Shown here in pieces: positions 40,197 to 49,680 of a DNA stretch of 54,735 nt (positions are counted from its first letter, which is position 1; every line of letters begins with the position of its first letter). The position numbers were made by a program, and so were the translations under genes. The notes under the pieces were generated by a model. The model was given only the letters and a program-made list of their open reading frames with translations. It did no database searches and was not told where the DNA came from. Source of the DNA: an uncultured Lachnospiraceae bacterium (lineage in GTDB: Bacteria; Bacillota; Clostridia; Lachnospirales; Lachnospiraceae); NCBI GenBank assembly GCA_947575805.1, contig CANPOY010000019.1, forward strand, positions 1-54,735, given 5' to 3'.

Positions 40197-41456
40197 ATGA
40201 AAATGAGGAAGACACTGTGTCTGATCCTGGCGGCGGCAATGATGCTGATGCTTACTGCCTGCGGGGATTCAGAAGGCAAGGAAAAGGCATCCGACATAAA
40301 GATCGGCTGCGTTATGCTGGGGGATGAGACGGAGGGGTATACCGCGGCCCATATCAACGGCATCAAGGCGGCAGCGGAGGAGCTGGGCCTTTCCGACAAG
40401 CTGGTATGGAAGTACAAGGTTTCTGAGAGTTCTGCATGTTATGACGCAGCGGTTGACCTGGTTGGTCAGGGCTGCAATATTATTTTTTCCAACAGCTACG
40501 GGCATCAGACCTATATGGTGCAGGCAGCCCAGGAATATCCTGATGTTACCTTTGTTGCCATGACGGGTGATTTCGCCGCTATCTGCGGGCTTTCCAATTT
40601 TAAGAACGCGTTTACCCATGTTTACCAGTCCCGTTATGTATCCGGCGTGGTGGCAGGCATGAAGCTGCAGGAGCTGATAGCAGACGGAGCACTCAGTGCG
40701 GAGAGTCAGCCCGCCAGCTTTGACGTGGACGGCAATGTGAAGATCGGCTATGTGGGCGCGTATCCGTATGCGGAAGTGGTATCCGGTTATACCGCATTTT
40801 TCCTGGGAGTAAAAAGCATTGTTCCCGATGTGGTCATGGAGGTGGAGTACACCAATTCCTGGTTTGATATTGACAAGGAGGGAGCGGCGGCCGAGTCCCT
40901 GATCGCAGACGGCTGCGTGATTATCGGGCAGCATGCGGATTCCACCGGAGCGCCGGCAGCTACACAGAAACTGCTGGATAACGGAACAGTCTGCTATTCC
41001 GTGGGTTATAATATCGACATGCGTGAGACGGCTCCTACCGCGGCGCTGACTTCGGCTACCAACAACTGGAAGGTTTATTATAAGCATGCCATGGAGTGCA
41101 TGTTAAACGGCACGGAGCTGGAAGCCGACTGGGCGGAAGGTTATAATCAGGATGCCGTGGCTGTCACCGCGCTCAGTGACTCCTGCGCGGCAGGAACTGC
41201 GGAGAAGGTGGCAGAGGTGGAGGCGGCTTTGAAGGACGGTTCCCTCCATGTTTTTGACACCGATACTTTTACTGTAGGCGGCGAAAAGGTGACCACAGCC
41301 GAATGTGATCTGTCCTTCATGGATTGGGCTGCCGGTAAGGCGATCTATCAGGGGGAGACCGTAGAGGCCATCAAGGATGGCTATTTCTCCGAGTCTACCT
41401 TTAGAAGCGCGCCCTATTTCCTGCTGCATATTGATGGCATTACCGAGAATAATTAA
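40197..41456 (+). CDS. BMP family ABC transporter substrate-binding lipoprotein
   Basis: 419 aa. Lipobox 'LMLTACG'. Family pattern of BmpA/PnrA nucleoside binders: 'KIGCVMLGDETEGYTAAHING', 'NIIFSNSYGH', 'FKNAFTHVYQSRYVSGVVAG', 'IIGQHADSTGAP'. It captures purine nucleosides or related compounds at the outer face. AGGAGGAGATT precedes the ATG. A hairpin at 41477 follows, which would give more binding protein than ATPase. The upstream leader may regulate it. Confidence 0.92.
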   Translation: MKMRKTLCLILAAAMMLMLTACGDSEGKEKASDIKIGCVMLGDETEGYTAAHINGIKAAAEELGLSDKLVWKYKVSESSACYDAAVDLVGQGCNIIFSNSYGHQTYMVQAAQEYPDVTFVAMTGDFAAICGLSNFKNAFTHVYQSRYVSGVVAGMKLQELIADGALSAESQPASFDVDGNVKIGYVGAYPYAEVVSGYTAFFLGVKSIVPDVVMEVEYTNSWFDIDKEGAAAESLIADGCVIIGQHADSTGAPAATQKLLDNGTVCYSVGYNIDMRETAPTAALTSATNNWKVYYKHAMECMLNGTELEADWAEGYNQDAVAVTALSDSCAAGTAEKVAEVEAALKDGSLHVFDTDTFTVGGEKVTTAECDLSFMDWAAGKAIYQGETVEAIKDGYFSESTFRSAPYFLLHIDGITENN

Positions 41457-41476
41457 GGTGAACAGGAACCGACTTG

Positions 41477-41505
41477 AAAAGAGGACATGTACTTGGTCCT
41501 CTTTT
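41477..41505 (+). terminator. Hairpin between binding protein and ATPase genes
   Basis: Perfect 10-bp stem AAAAGAGGAC/GTCCTCTTTT with a 9-nt loop, then CCTGTT. Likely a partial terminator that sets the ratio of binding protein to ATPase. Confidence 0.7.
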
Positions 41506-41546
41506 CCTGTTAGTAACATTTACGGAACAGGAAAGGGAGAAGCCGC

Positions 41547-43080
41547 ATGGAATGTGCTATCCAGATGAAACACGTTACCAAGACATTCGGGGCAGTGACA
41601 GCTAATAAAGACGTGACCATGGACATATACAAGGGGGAAATCCTGGCGCTGCTGGGCGAGAACGGCAGCGGAAAGACCACCCTGCTCAATATGATTGCGG
41701 GGATCTACTATCCGGACGAAGGTGAGATCCTGGTGAACGGCAGACCTGTGGAGATTCGTTCGCCCAAGGATGCGTATAACCTGCGGATCGGCATGATCCA
41801 TCAGCATTTCAAGCTGGTAGATGTGTTTACCGCTACCGAAAATATTGCGCTGGGGCTGGAAAGCAGGGAGAAATTTGACCTGCGCCAGGTGAAAAAAGCG
41901 GCGCAGGCAATCTGTAAAAAATACAGCTTTGATATGGATTTTGACCAGAAGGTTTATGCCATGAGCGTTTCCCAGAAGCAGACGCTGGAGATTATCAAGG
42001 CCCTTTACAGGGGGGGCGGACATTCTGATTCTGGACGAGCCCACGGCCGTTCTGACACCCCAGGAGACGGAGAAGCTCTTTAAAGTTATCCGCAACATGA
42101 AGGCGGACGGGAAGTCCGTGGTCATTATTACCCACAAACTTCATGAGGTCCTTGCCATTTCCGACAGGGTGAGTATCCTGCGCAAGGGGGAATATGTGGG
42201 CAGCGTGAAGACGGCGGAAGCGGACGAGAGCCTGCTGACGGAAATGATGGTGGGCAAGAAGGTGGCGCTGAATATTGAAAGGCCGGAGCCTGTTAATCCC
42301 GTGAAGCGGCTGGAGGTGCGGAATATTTCCGTGGTCAGCGAGGAAGGGGTCAGTATCTTATCGGATATTTCCTTTGATGTGTACGGAGGGGAGATTCTGG
42401 GGATTGCCGGTGTCTCCGGCAACGGACAGAAAGAACTGCTGGAGGCCATTGCGGGCCTGCAGCCTGTGGCGGCGGGCGGCAGCATCAAATACTATAACGA
42501 ACCCGGGGGCAGTGAACCGCCCATGGAGGTGGTAGGGAAGAATCCCCGGATTATCCGCAACGCCGGGATTCATATGTCCTTTGTCCCCGAGGACCGTTTG
42601 GGCATGGGGCTGGTGGGCTCCATGGGAATGACAGGTAATATGATGCTCAAAAGCTATGACAGGGGCAGAGGCTTTCTGACGGACAGGAAGAAGCCCCAGG
42701 ACCTGGCAGAGAGTATCATGAAGGAGTTGGGAGTGGTGACTCCCGGAGTCAATACACCGGTTTCCAGGCTGTCCGGAGGCAATGTGCAGAAAGTGTTGGT
42801 GGGGCGGGAAATATCAGAGTCCCCCATTGTGCTGATGACTGCCTATGCCGTGCGGGGCCTGGACATCAACACCTCCTATACCATTTATGACCTGCTGAAC
42901 CGGCAGAAGAAAAAGGGTGTGGCAGTGATTTACGTGGGGGAGGATCTTGATGTGCTGCTGGAGCTGTGCGACAGGATACTGGTGCTGTGCGGCGGCAGGG
43001 TCAGCGGGATTCTGGACGGAAGAAAGGCAGCCAAGGAAGAGGTGGGTTTATTCATGAGCGGAGGGCGTAGAATTGAGTGA
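41547..43080 (+). pseudogene. Nucleoside ABC transporter ATPase, frameshifted in a G7 run
   Basis: As written, the frame from 41547 stops at 42083, and the second half is open in the +1 frame to 43080. The break is at seven G (42010-42016). With six, the sequence reads '[27 protein letters not shown]', the expected signature-to-Walker-B segment (quoted in part), giving one 510-aa double-ATPase protein. Domain 1: Walker A 'GENGSGKTT'. Domain 2: 'GVSGNGQKELLEAI' and 'LSGGNVQKVLVGREI'. Phase variation, transcriptional slippage or an assembly error could explain it. It couples ATP hydrolysis to the two permeases downstream. Confidence 0.85.
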
Positions 43081-44167
43081 CATACAGATCAAGGAACCGC
43101 TGATACGGGTGGTAAAGCGGGATCAGGCGTCCATGAGGCAGAAAATAGCGGCACGGGGTGCGGCAATCCTGCTGGCCCTGGTACTGGATGCCTTGTTTAT
43201 ATTTTTTGTTACGGGACTGAATCCCTTCTCCGTATACGGGGTCATGTTTCAGGGGACTTTCGGCACAAAGGTCCGCTTTTCCTGGGCGGTACGGGACCTG
43301 GTATCCCTGCTTTGCGTGGGGATCGCCCTCGCACCGGCATTTAAAATGAAATTCTGGAATGTGGGAGCGGAAGGCCAGGTGCTCATGGGCGGCCTGATGA
43401 CGGCGCTGATTATGGTCTATTGGGGGGACAGACTGCCGGCACCGGCGCTATTTGCGGTGATGCTGCTTACCAGCGTGGCTGCAGGGGCCGTATGGGGGCT
43501 GGTTCCCGCCTTCTTTAAGGCCAGATGGAAGACCAATGAGACTCTGTTTACCCTGATGATGAACTATGTGGCTACCAGCTTTGTGGCCTGTGCGGTGAAT
43601 ATTATGCGGGGGCAGGCATCCAGCCTTGGCAAGCTGAATATGGGGAGCCACGCCGGCTGGTTTCCGACGGTTTTCGGACAGCGCTACAATATCAATATTA
43701 TTGTGGTTTTAATCCTGACCTTTGCAATGTATTTCTATCTGAAATATACAAAGCACGGCTATGAGATCAGCGTGGTGGGGGAATCGGAGAATACGGCCCG
43801 TTATGCGGGAATCAATGTGGCGAAGGTTATCATGCGGACCATGGCCATTTCCGGCGCTGTCAGCGGCCTCTGCGGTTTTCTCATTGTCTGTGGCAGGGAT
43901 CAGACCATCTCCACTACCACTGCGGGAGGCAATGGCTTCACCGCGATTATCGTGGCATGGCTGGCGAAGTTCAACACGTTCTACATGGCTCTGATTTCCT
44001 TCCTGCTGGTATTCCTGCAGAAAGGCGCGGCGGAGATAGCGTCGGCTTACAGCCTGAATGACTATGCGGCTTCCATTATTACGGGAATTATTCTCTTCTG
44101 CATTCTGGGAAGCGAGTTCTTTATCAATTACAGGGTGATCTTCCGCAGGGAAAGGAGGGCAAAATAG
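43073..44167 (+). CDS. Nucleoside ABC transporter permease 1
   Basis: 364 aa with about nine spans, BPD_transp_2 family. 'WNVGAEGQVLMGGL' and 'TLMMNYVATSFV' are typical of the larger permease of BMP systems (NupP/YufP type). TTG start at 43073 with GGAGGGCG upstream, overlapping the ATPase stop by 8 bp, so translation is coupled. Intact, which argues that the ATPase break is recent or reversible. Confidence 0.92.
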   Translation: MSDIQIKEPLIRVVKRDQASMRQKIAARGAAILLALVLDALFIFFVTGLNPFSVYGVMFQGTFGTKVRFSWAVRDLVSLLCVGIALAPAFKMKFWNVGAEGQVLMGGLMTALIMVYWGDRLPAPALFAVMLLTSVAAGAVWGLVPAFFKARWKTNETLFTLMMNYVATSFVACAVNIMRGQASSLGKLNMGSHAGWFPTVFGQRYNINIIVVLILTFAMYFYLKYTKHGYEISVVGESENTARYAGINVAKVIMRTMAISGAVSGLCGFLIVCGRDQTISTTTAGGNGFTAIIVAWLAKFNTFYMALISFLLVFLQKGAAEIASAYSLNDYAASIITGIILFCILGSEFFINYRVIFRRERRAK

Positions 44168-44168
44168 T

Positions 44169-45158
44169 ATGAGTAATCTGATCGCATGGATTATCCGGGC
44201 GATTCCTTTCGGAACCATTATTATGTATGGGGCTATGGGGGAAATTTTGACGGAGAAATCCGGGAATCTGAACCTGGGCGTTCCCGGCATCATGTATCTG
44301 GGAGGATTTGCCGGATTTGCCAGCGCGTTTTATTATGAAAACAATGCTTCTGCCCCCAATGGGGCGGTGTGCGTGCTGCTGTCTCTTGTGTGCTGTGTGG
44401 CGGCGTCCATGCTGGGCGGCCTGATCTACAGCTTCCTGACCATTACCCTGCGGGCCAACCAGAATGTTACCGGTCTTGCCCTCACTACCTTTGGCATGGG
44501 CATAGCGAACTTTTTCGGGGTGTTCATCTTAAACGGAAAGAGCTATACCGCAGCGCCCCTGGCAAACAGCGCTTATGCCCACAAACTTCCCTTCCTGTCC
44601 GGCCTGGGAGCCGTCGGGCAGACGGTGTTTGGGTACGGCTTCCTGGTCTATGCAGCCATTGTCCTGGCAGTGGCGCTCCACCTGTTTTTAAACAGGACCA
44701 GAGTGGGACTGAACCTGAGGGCAGTGGGGGAGAATCCTGCAACTGCAGATGCTGCCGGCATCAGCGTCACAAGGTACAAATATCTGGCCACCTGTGTGGG
44801 GGCGGGTATATCGGGAATCGGCGGTATGTATTATGTGCTGGATTATAATTCCGGCATTTGGGCTACAACGGGGCAGATTGAGGCTCTGGGCTGGCTGGCG
44901 GTGGCCCTGGTCATATTTACCACCTGGCGCCCCTTAAATGCCGTCTGGGGAGCCTATCTGTTCGGTGTTCTGTACTGGCTGTATCAGTTCCTGCCCAGCC
45001 TTCTGGGATTTACCGTGGCCAGTTACGTGACGGACCTGGTTCAGATGGTGCCTTATGTAGTCACAATCGTGGTACTGATTGTGGGCAGTCTTCACAGGAA
45101 AAAGGAAAACCAGCCCCCGGCACACCTGGGACTGGCATATTTCAGGGAAGAACGCTGA
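44169..45158 (+). CDS. Nucleoside ABC transporter permease 2
   Basis: 329 aa, about eight spans, BPD_transp_2 family. 'ILTEKSGNLNLGVPGIMYLGGF' (quoted in part) near residue 25 and 'NQNVTGLALTTFGMGI' are hallmarks of the smaller permease (NupQ/YufQ type). One base separates it from the first permease; AGGAGGGCAAAATAGT holds the ribosome site. Its 3' end overlaps the convergent holA gene by 17 bp. Confidence 0.92.
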   Translation: MSNLIAWIIRAIPFGTIIMYGAMGEILTEKSGNLNLGVPGIMYLGGFAGFASAFYYENNASAPNGAVCVLLSLVCCVAASMLGGLIYSFLTITLRANQNVTGLALTTFGMGIANFFGVFILNGKSYTAAPLANSAYAHKLPFLSGLGAVGQTVFGYGFLVYAAIVLAVALHLFLNRTRVGLNLRAVGENPATADAAGISVTRYKYLATCVGAGISGIGGMYYVLDYNSGIWATTGQIEALGWLAVALVIFTTWRPLNAVWGAYLFGVLYWLYQFLPSLLGFTVASYVTDLVQMVPYVVTIVVLIVGSLHRKKENQPPAHLGLAYFREER

Positions 45159-46119
45159 GAATCAGTATTTCCACACTCATCATATCATTCATACGACCGC
45201 TTTTGACGGCTTCCTCCGCCTCGACACATTGCCGCACTGCATCCCGCAGGGTGGAAGCCTTAAACCGTGCCGCCTGATTCACGTATTTCTGCGCGATGAA
45301 GGGCGGCACGCCTATTTTGGCGCCGATGGAGCGGTTGTCATGGCCGCCGGACTTGAGCTCCTTTGTCTGCAGCAGCATATTGCACTGTCTTGCGATGAGG
45401 AAGAGGATACGCATGGGGGGCTCCTTTAAGGCCAGCAGATCATAATAGAGCTCCAGTGCCTCTTTCTTTTTTTTATCGGCAATGGCGTTTATCATGTCAA
45501 ATATATGGTTGCTGATCCGGGTGGTGCAGATGGCCTCCACGTCACCGTCGGTAATCACGTCCCTGTCCATGCAGTAGCAGACCAGCTTTTCCAGCTCCAT
45601 GCGGATATTGTCCATGTCCGTGCCTGCCTTGGAGATAATCAGCTGCACGGTACTTTCCGTGATCTTCTTCCCGTCCCTTGCCAGGGTGCTTCCGATCCAC
45701 CGTTTCAGGGTGCTTTCATCCTGGGGAGCAAATTCCGCGGCATATCCTTTGGACTGGACGGTTTTGTAAAGCTTGCTTCGCTTGTCCACCTCACTTTCCG
45801 AGAAGACAAAGAAGGTGCTTTCGCAGGGGGCAGCCAGGTATTCAGCCATCTTTTCGCCGCCGGACTTAAACAGGCCGCTGTCCGAGAGGAAAATTACCCG
45901 ACGTTCTGCCAGGAAGGGCAGGGTTTCCGCCAGATCAATGATTTCGCCTACGGAAATATTTTTTCCCTCATAGAAATGCACATTCATGGTATCGCCGTCG
46001 GCGCAGAGAGCCTGTCGCAGCTTTTCCCGGTATTGTCTCCGCAGATAACGCTCTTCCCCATAGAGGAGGTAGGTCTGTTTGAAATGATTCTGTTTGATGT
46101 CCTCGGCGATCTGTCTCAT
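45142..46119 (-). CDS. holA: DNA polymerase III delta subunit
   Basis: 325 aa. Opens the beta clamp in the clamp-loader complex. N-terminal 'TYLLYGEERYLRRQYREKL' fits the family; 'VIFLSDSGLFKSGG', 'LISKAGTDMDNIRMELEKLVCY' and C-terminal 'AEEAVKSGRMNDMMSVEILIL' are also typical (quoted in part). The P-loop is degenerate, as expected for delta. In many Firmicutes rpsT follows holA; here the convergent transporter lies at that side instead. The upstream 500 bp hold only remnants. Confidence 0.92.
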   Translation of the reverse strand: MRQIAEDIKQNHFKQTYLLYGEERYLRRQYREKLRQALCADGDTMNVHFYEGKNISVGEIIDLAETLPFLAERRVIFLSDSGLFKSGGEKMAEYLAAPCESTFFVFSESEVDKRSKLYKTVQSKGYAAEFAPQDESTLKRWIGSTLARDGKKITESTVQLIISKAGTDMDNIRMELEKLVCYCMDRDVITDGDVEAICTTRISNHIFDMINAIADKKKKEALELYYDLLALKEPPMRILFLIARQCNMLLQTKELKSGGHDNRSIGAKIGVPPFIAQKYVNQAARFKASTLRDAVRQCVEAEEAVKSGRMNDMMSVEILILSVLP

Positions 46120-46639
46120 GCGGGGCTCCTTGCTGATTGGTTTTATTTCTATATATTGTGCCCCGATCCGGGGAAGTTGTCAAGGCAAGGCGGTAAGGAA
46201 TTTGTTTTGATTTTTTCGGATGTTGGTCTACGGGTAACAAAGGCAATCAGCAAATCCTCATTTTCGATTTGAAACAAGCATTTTTCCTGTGCTTCTTCAA
46301 AATCATGCTTTAGAATATTTCCTTATTATCCGGGACACTGTCATGGTTGACATGGTGGCTGTATTTCTTTACAACAACGGAACGCAGCCTCTGCTCTGCC
46401 ATATGTCTCTGTCCCGCTTTACCTCATATTCCTGCCGCTTATTTGAAGGCATGCAGACCAGAGCCTTGTAATAGGTACTCCTGGGAAATTTCAGGGCGCC
46501 GCAAAGCCGGGACACAGAGTAGCTGGATAGGTGGAATGGATAGAGAAATGTACATTGTTTTTATCGGATGATTATGCTACAATCAAGCTGAATTTAGTGC
46601 GCCTTTGGCAGAAAATGCGTACTTGATAAGTTCATATAT
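46120..46639. other. Gap with gene remnants
   Basis: No intact gene. On the minus strand, 46369-46550 is an IS3 OrfB fragment (see separate entry). A second open stretch without a start codon at 46153-46320 reads 'LKHDFEEAQEKCLFQIENED'-like protein sequence of unknown origin. AT content is higher than in neighbouring genes. This looks like a decayed insertion site. Confidence 0.5.
46369..46550 (-). pseudogene. IS3 family transposase OrfB remnant
   Basis: A start-less frame of about 60 codons reads 'YSVSRLCGALKFPRSTYYKA', the conserved N-terminal helix-turn-helix block of IS3-type OrfB ('S.....LCR.L..SRSTYY'). It continues 'CMPSNKRQEYEVKRDRDIW' and stops at 46369. The catalytic DDE part is absent, so it cannot transpose. 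I see no inverted repeats of the parent element. Confidence 0.65.
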
Positions 46640-47011
46640 TCAACCAAAAATAACTGCCAGAATCATACCAAAGAATGCTGTACAAAACAAAGCAATAGAT
46701 AGTAGAATTTGATTTTTTAAGGTTTCTGCTTTTCGTTCCGTCATAATTTGTGCTTTTTCTGTGGTGTCGTCCGTGTGAATCGCCTCATCATTCCATTTAC
46801 TCCCTCCATGTGTAATCAACCCTAATAGAGGAAGCAGTGTCAACAGAAGAAAACCCACTCTTGGTCCATATTTTCCATTTCCGACATGAACTGTGGGATT
46901 GTTCTTGATGATAGCGGGAATATATGACCATATAATAAACAGCGCTATCATTTCTGCAGCCATAATGATATTTCTGATCCATCTGAGAGTTTTAGAAGAT
47001 AATTTACTCAT
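46640..47011 (-). CDS. Small membrane protein, DUF1648-like
   Basis: 123 aa, three spans. The first span with 'LFIIWSYIPAIIKNNPTVHVG' has the look of DUF1648 ('P..IP.H.......G'). Next come spans at about residues 50-70 and 100-120. ATG at 47011 with AAAAAGGAGGATTCTGCTT upstream; a longer in-frame start at 47116 has no ribosome site. The gene is clearly more AT-rich than its neighbours, as is the DNA around it, which hints at acquisition. Function unknown. Confidence 0.65.
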   Translation of the reverse strand: MSKLSSKTLRWIRNIIMAAEMIALFIIWSYIPAIIKNNPTVHVGNGKYGPRVGFLLLTLLPLLGLITHGGSKWNDEAIHTDDTTEKAQIMTERKAETLKNQILLSIALFCTAFFGMILAVIFG

Positions 47012-47135
47012 AAGCAGAATCCTCCTTTTTGCAGGACTGCACATATAAGGCCCTATATTCTTCCAAGAGATTATAGAGAAAGACATGCTAAATGTTCCTG
47101 CAGTTTCAATATTCACTGACTTATTTTCTGTGTTT

Positions 47136-47164
47136 ATTATATCATATTAAGAAGTGCTGGGCAA
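47136..47164 (-). promoter_or_regulatory. Promoter of the DUF1648-like gene
   Basis: On the minus strand: TTGCCC (47164-47159), 17-bp spacer, TATAAT (47141-47136). It leaves a leader of about 120 nt before the start at 47011. Confidence 0.65.
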
Positions 47165-47192
47165 ATATAACTTTTGGCACTGTTTATCGTAA

Positions 47193-47240
47193 CCTGTCTG
47201 CTTTACATTCTCTGCAGACAGCCGGACAGGAGCTTTTTTG
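47193..47240 (+). terminator. Alternative hairpins with T tract, attenuator-like
   Basis: CTGTCTGC (47194-47201) pairs perfectly with GCAGACAG (47214-47221). CCTGTC (47193-47198) can instead pair with GACAGG (47225-47230), followed by AGCTTTTTT. The two share bases and exclude each other. A weak + strand promoter (TTCACT-17-TATTAT) is possible near 47112. Confidence 0.4.
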
Positions 47241-47369
47241 ATGGCGGAATGTGACGGAAGGCAGCGGGCGCATAAAGTTTTTTAGGGTGAAAAATGTAGA
47301 ATGCCGCAGTATGATCCCGTTCTGTCGGCTTTTTTGCCGTACTTGCGCGAAAAGCGCGGTGAGTTGGAG

Positions 47370-47399
47370 TTGCTGTATCAAACTTTTATCTTTTATAAT
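47370..47399 (+). promoter_or_regulatory. Promoter of the Spo0A-like gene
   Basis: TTGCTG (47370-47375), 18-bp spacer, TATAAT (47394-47399), 49 bp before the start. Confidence 0.55.
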
Positions 47400-47448
47400 A
47401 GAAAAGTACGAAATTTTGACTTTCTTCAACTTGGAATGGAGGATTTTT

Positions 47449-47964
47449 ATGGAACAGCTCAACGTTACTGCTGCGAAAGATAATGAAAGAATATACAAAA
47501 TTTTAGGGGATCTGATGAATGGGGATAAGGAATTTCAGATCATGATTACAGTTCCTTCTGCAAAGACTGACAGTAATCGCATAGTGCAGGAGGCGGAGAA
47601 GAAGGAGGTGATCCGGGATCTGGAACAGGATGTGACCGACATGATTCATGAGATCGGCGTGCCGGCCCACATCAAGGGCTACCAGTATCTGCGGGAGGCA
47701 ATCATGATGTCGGTGGAGGATCCGGCAATGATCAGCTCTATTACCAAGATACTCTATCCCACTATAGCAAAGCGGTTTCAGACTACTCCCAGCAGGGTGG
47801 AGAGGGCGATTCGCCATGCCATTGAGGTGGCATGGAGCCGGGGACGGATGGAGACACTGGACGCATTGTTCGGTTATACCATTGACACCGGGAAAGGAAA
47901 GCCCACCAACTCCGAATTTATAGCGCTGATTGCGGACAGAATACGACTGTCTTACCGGGAATAG
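47449..47964 (+). CDS. Spo0A-type DNA-binding protein without receiver domain
   Basis: 171 aa. From about residue 60 it is the Spo0A C-terminal domain: '[21 protein letters not shown]', the recognition-helix block '[21 protein letters not shown]', and '[21 protein letters not shown]' (each quoted in part). These match Spo0A almost residue for residue. The first 50 or so residues are not a receiver and carry no phosphorylatable Asp pocket. It should recognise 0A boxes without phosphorelay control. AATGGAGGATTTTT precedes the ATG. The full-length spo0A is presumably elsewhere in the genome (inference). Confidence 0.9.
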   Translation: MEQLNVTAAKDNERIYKILGDLMNGDKEFQIMITVPSAKTDSNRIVQEAEKKEVIRDLEQDVTDMIHEIGVPAHIKGYQYLREAIMMSVEDPAMISSITKILYPTIAKRFQTTPSRVERAIRHAIEVAWSRGRMETLDALFGYTIDTGKGKPTNSEFIALIADRIRLSYRE

Positions 47965-48033
47965 AGTGAAAGAGGTTCTGCACCGAAGAAGGTCTGAAAT
48001 GCGACATTCTTTACCCGGATTTGAAAAAAGTAC

Positions 48034-48062
48034 TTTCCACTGAAATGATACTGTTGTATAAT
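48034..48062 (+). promoter_or_regulatory. glgA promoter
   Basis: TTTCCA (48034-48039), 17-bp spacer, TATAAT (48057-48062), 60 bp before the glgA start. Confidence 0.5.
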
Positions 48063-48122
48063 AAAATGCAGGGGAAATGGCGGAACCATTTCTGATCTGA
48101 AATTTTGCGGTGGAGGGTTACA

Positions 48123-49571
48123 ATGAAAAAAATTCTTTTTGCAGCATCAGAGGGTGTACCTTTTATAAAGACAGGCGGGCTTGCCGATGTTGTGGGCTCC
48201 CTTCCGAAATGTATTGACAAACAGTATTTTGATGTAAGGGTTATTATCCCCAGATATGCCTGCATGAAGCAGGAGTGGAAGGACAGGATGCGGTATGTCA
48301 GCCATTTCTATATGGATTTTGACTGGAAGAATGTGTATGTGGGGATTTTGGAAGCCGAAGTAGAGGGTGTACATTACTATTTTATTGATAACGAATATTA
48401 TTTCAGTGGTTCAAAAGTATACAGCGACGATCAGAAATGGGAGATAGAGAGGTATGCTTTCTTCTCCAAAGCGGTTTTGTCGGCGCTTCCCGTGATCGGA
48501 TTCAGGCCGGAGGTGCTTCACTGCCATGACTGGCAGACAGGGTTGATTCCCGTATATCTGAAAGAGCGTTTTCAGGATACCGAGTTTTACCGCGGCATAA
48601 AGTCGGTTATCACCATCCATAATCTGAAATTCCAGGGGAAATGGGATACCAGGACCGTTCAGGGGATCACAGGGCTGCCGGAATACTTTTTCACTCCCGA
48701 CAAGCTGGAGGCATACAAGGATGCAAACCTGCTGAAGGGAGGTATCGTCTACGCGGATGCGGTGACTACCGTAAGCAGTACTTACGCGGAAGAGATCAAG
48801 ACTCCTTTTTACGGGGAAGGTCTTGACGGACTTCTGCAGGCCAGGAAAAATGATTTACGGGGAATCGTAAACGGTATTGACTATCAGGAATTCAATCCGG
48901 AGACAGATCCCTATATTGTAAAGCAGTACAATGCCGTAAATTTCCGTAAGGAGAAGGTGAAGAACAAGCATGCTCTGCAGCAGGAGCTGGGGTTGTGCCA
49001 GGATGACAGAAAGATGATGATAGGTGTGGTGTCCCGTTTGACGGATCAGAAGGGATTTGACCTGATTGCCTATATTATGGATGAATTATGCCAGGATGAT
49101 ATACAGATGGTGGTTCTGGGAACCGGCGAGGAGCGGTATGAAAATATGTTCCGCCATTTTGACTGGAAATACGGGGATAAGGTGTCTGCAAATATTTACT
49201 ATTCCGACGCACTGTCCCATAAGATATACGCTTCCTGTGACGCGTTTCTGATGCCCTCCCTGTTTGAGCCCTGTGGCTTAAGCCAGCTCATGGCCCTGCG
49301 CTATGGTACGCTCCCTATTGTACGGGAGACAGGGGGTCTGAAAGACACGGTACAGGCATATAATGAATACGAAGGAACCGGAACAGGCTTCAGCTTTGTC
49401 AATTATAACGCCCATGAAATGCTGAATGCCGTACGCTATGCGGAACGCATCTACTATGACCGGAAGCGGGAGTGGAACAAGATGGTGGACAGAGCGATGG
49501 CGGCAGACTTTTCCTGGTATACCTCCGCAAGGAAGTATCAGGAAATGTATGATTGGCTGGTAGGTGCGTAA
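48123..49571 (+). CDS. glgA: Glycogen synthase (GT5)
   Basis: 482 aa. Adds glucose from ADP-glucose to glycogen. GT-B fold with the ADP-glucose motif 'FIKTGGLADVVGSLPK' near residue 15, 'HCHDWQTGLIPVYLK', and the C-terminal 'LMPSLFEPCGLSQLMALRYGTLPIVRETGGL' (quoted in part) with the Glu of the E-x7-E catalytic motif. The ATG at 48123 follows GGTGGAGGGTTACA. No other glg gene is adjacent, so it is a stand-alone copy. Confidence 0.96.
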   Translation: MKKILFAASEGVPFIKTGGLADVVGSLPKCIDKQYFDVRVIIPRYACMKQEWKDRMRYVSHFYMDFDWKNVYVGILEAEVEGVHYYFIDNEYYFSGSKVYSDDQKWEIERYAFFSKAVLSALPVIGFRPEVLHCHDWQTGLIPVYLKERFQDTEFYRGIKSVITIHNLKFQGKWDTRTVQGITGLPEYFFTPDKLEAYKDANLLKGGIVYADAVTTVSSTYAEEIKTPFYGEGLDGLLQARKNDLRGIVNGIDYQEFNPETDPYIVKQYNAVNFRKEKVKNKHALQQELGLCQDDRKMMIGVVSRLTDQKGFDLIAYIMDELCQDDIQMVVLGTGEERYENMFRHFDWKYGDKVSANIYYSDALSHKIYASCDAFLMPSLFEPCGLSQLMALRYGTLPIVRETGGLKDTVQAYNEYEGTGTGFSFVNYNAHEMLNAVRYAERIYYDRKREWNKMVDRAMAADFSWYTSARKYQEMYDWLVGA

Positions 49572-49680
49572 GGAATGAAGGGCTTTGGGGTAATTCTTCC
49601 CAGGTTTCATCAATTGTTTGTGACATCGCAGGCTGCATGGCGGGATGCGGTGTGCAGATGGGAGCTGAAATAGGGGTCGG

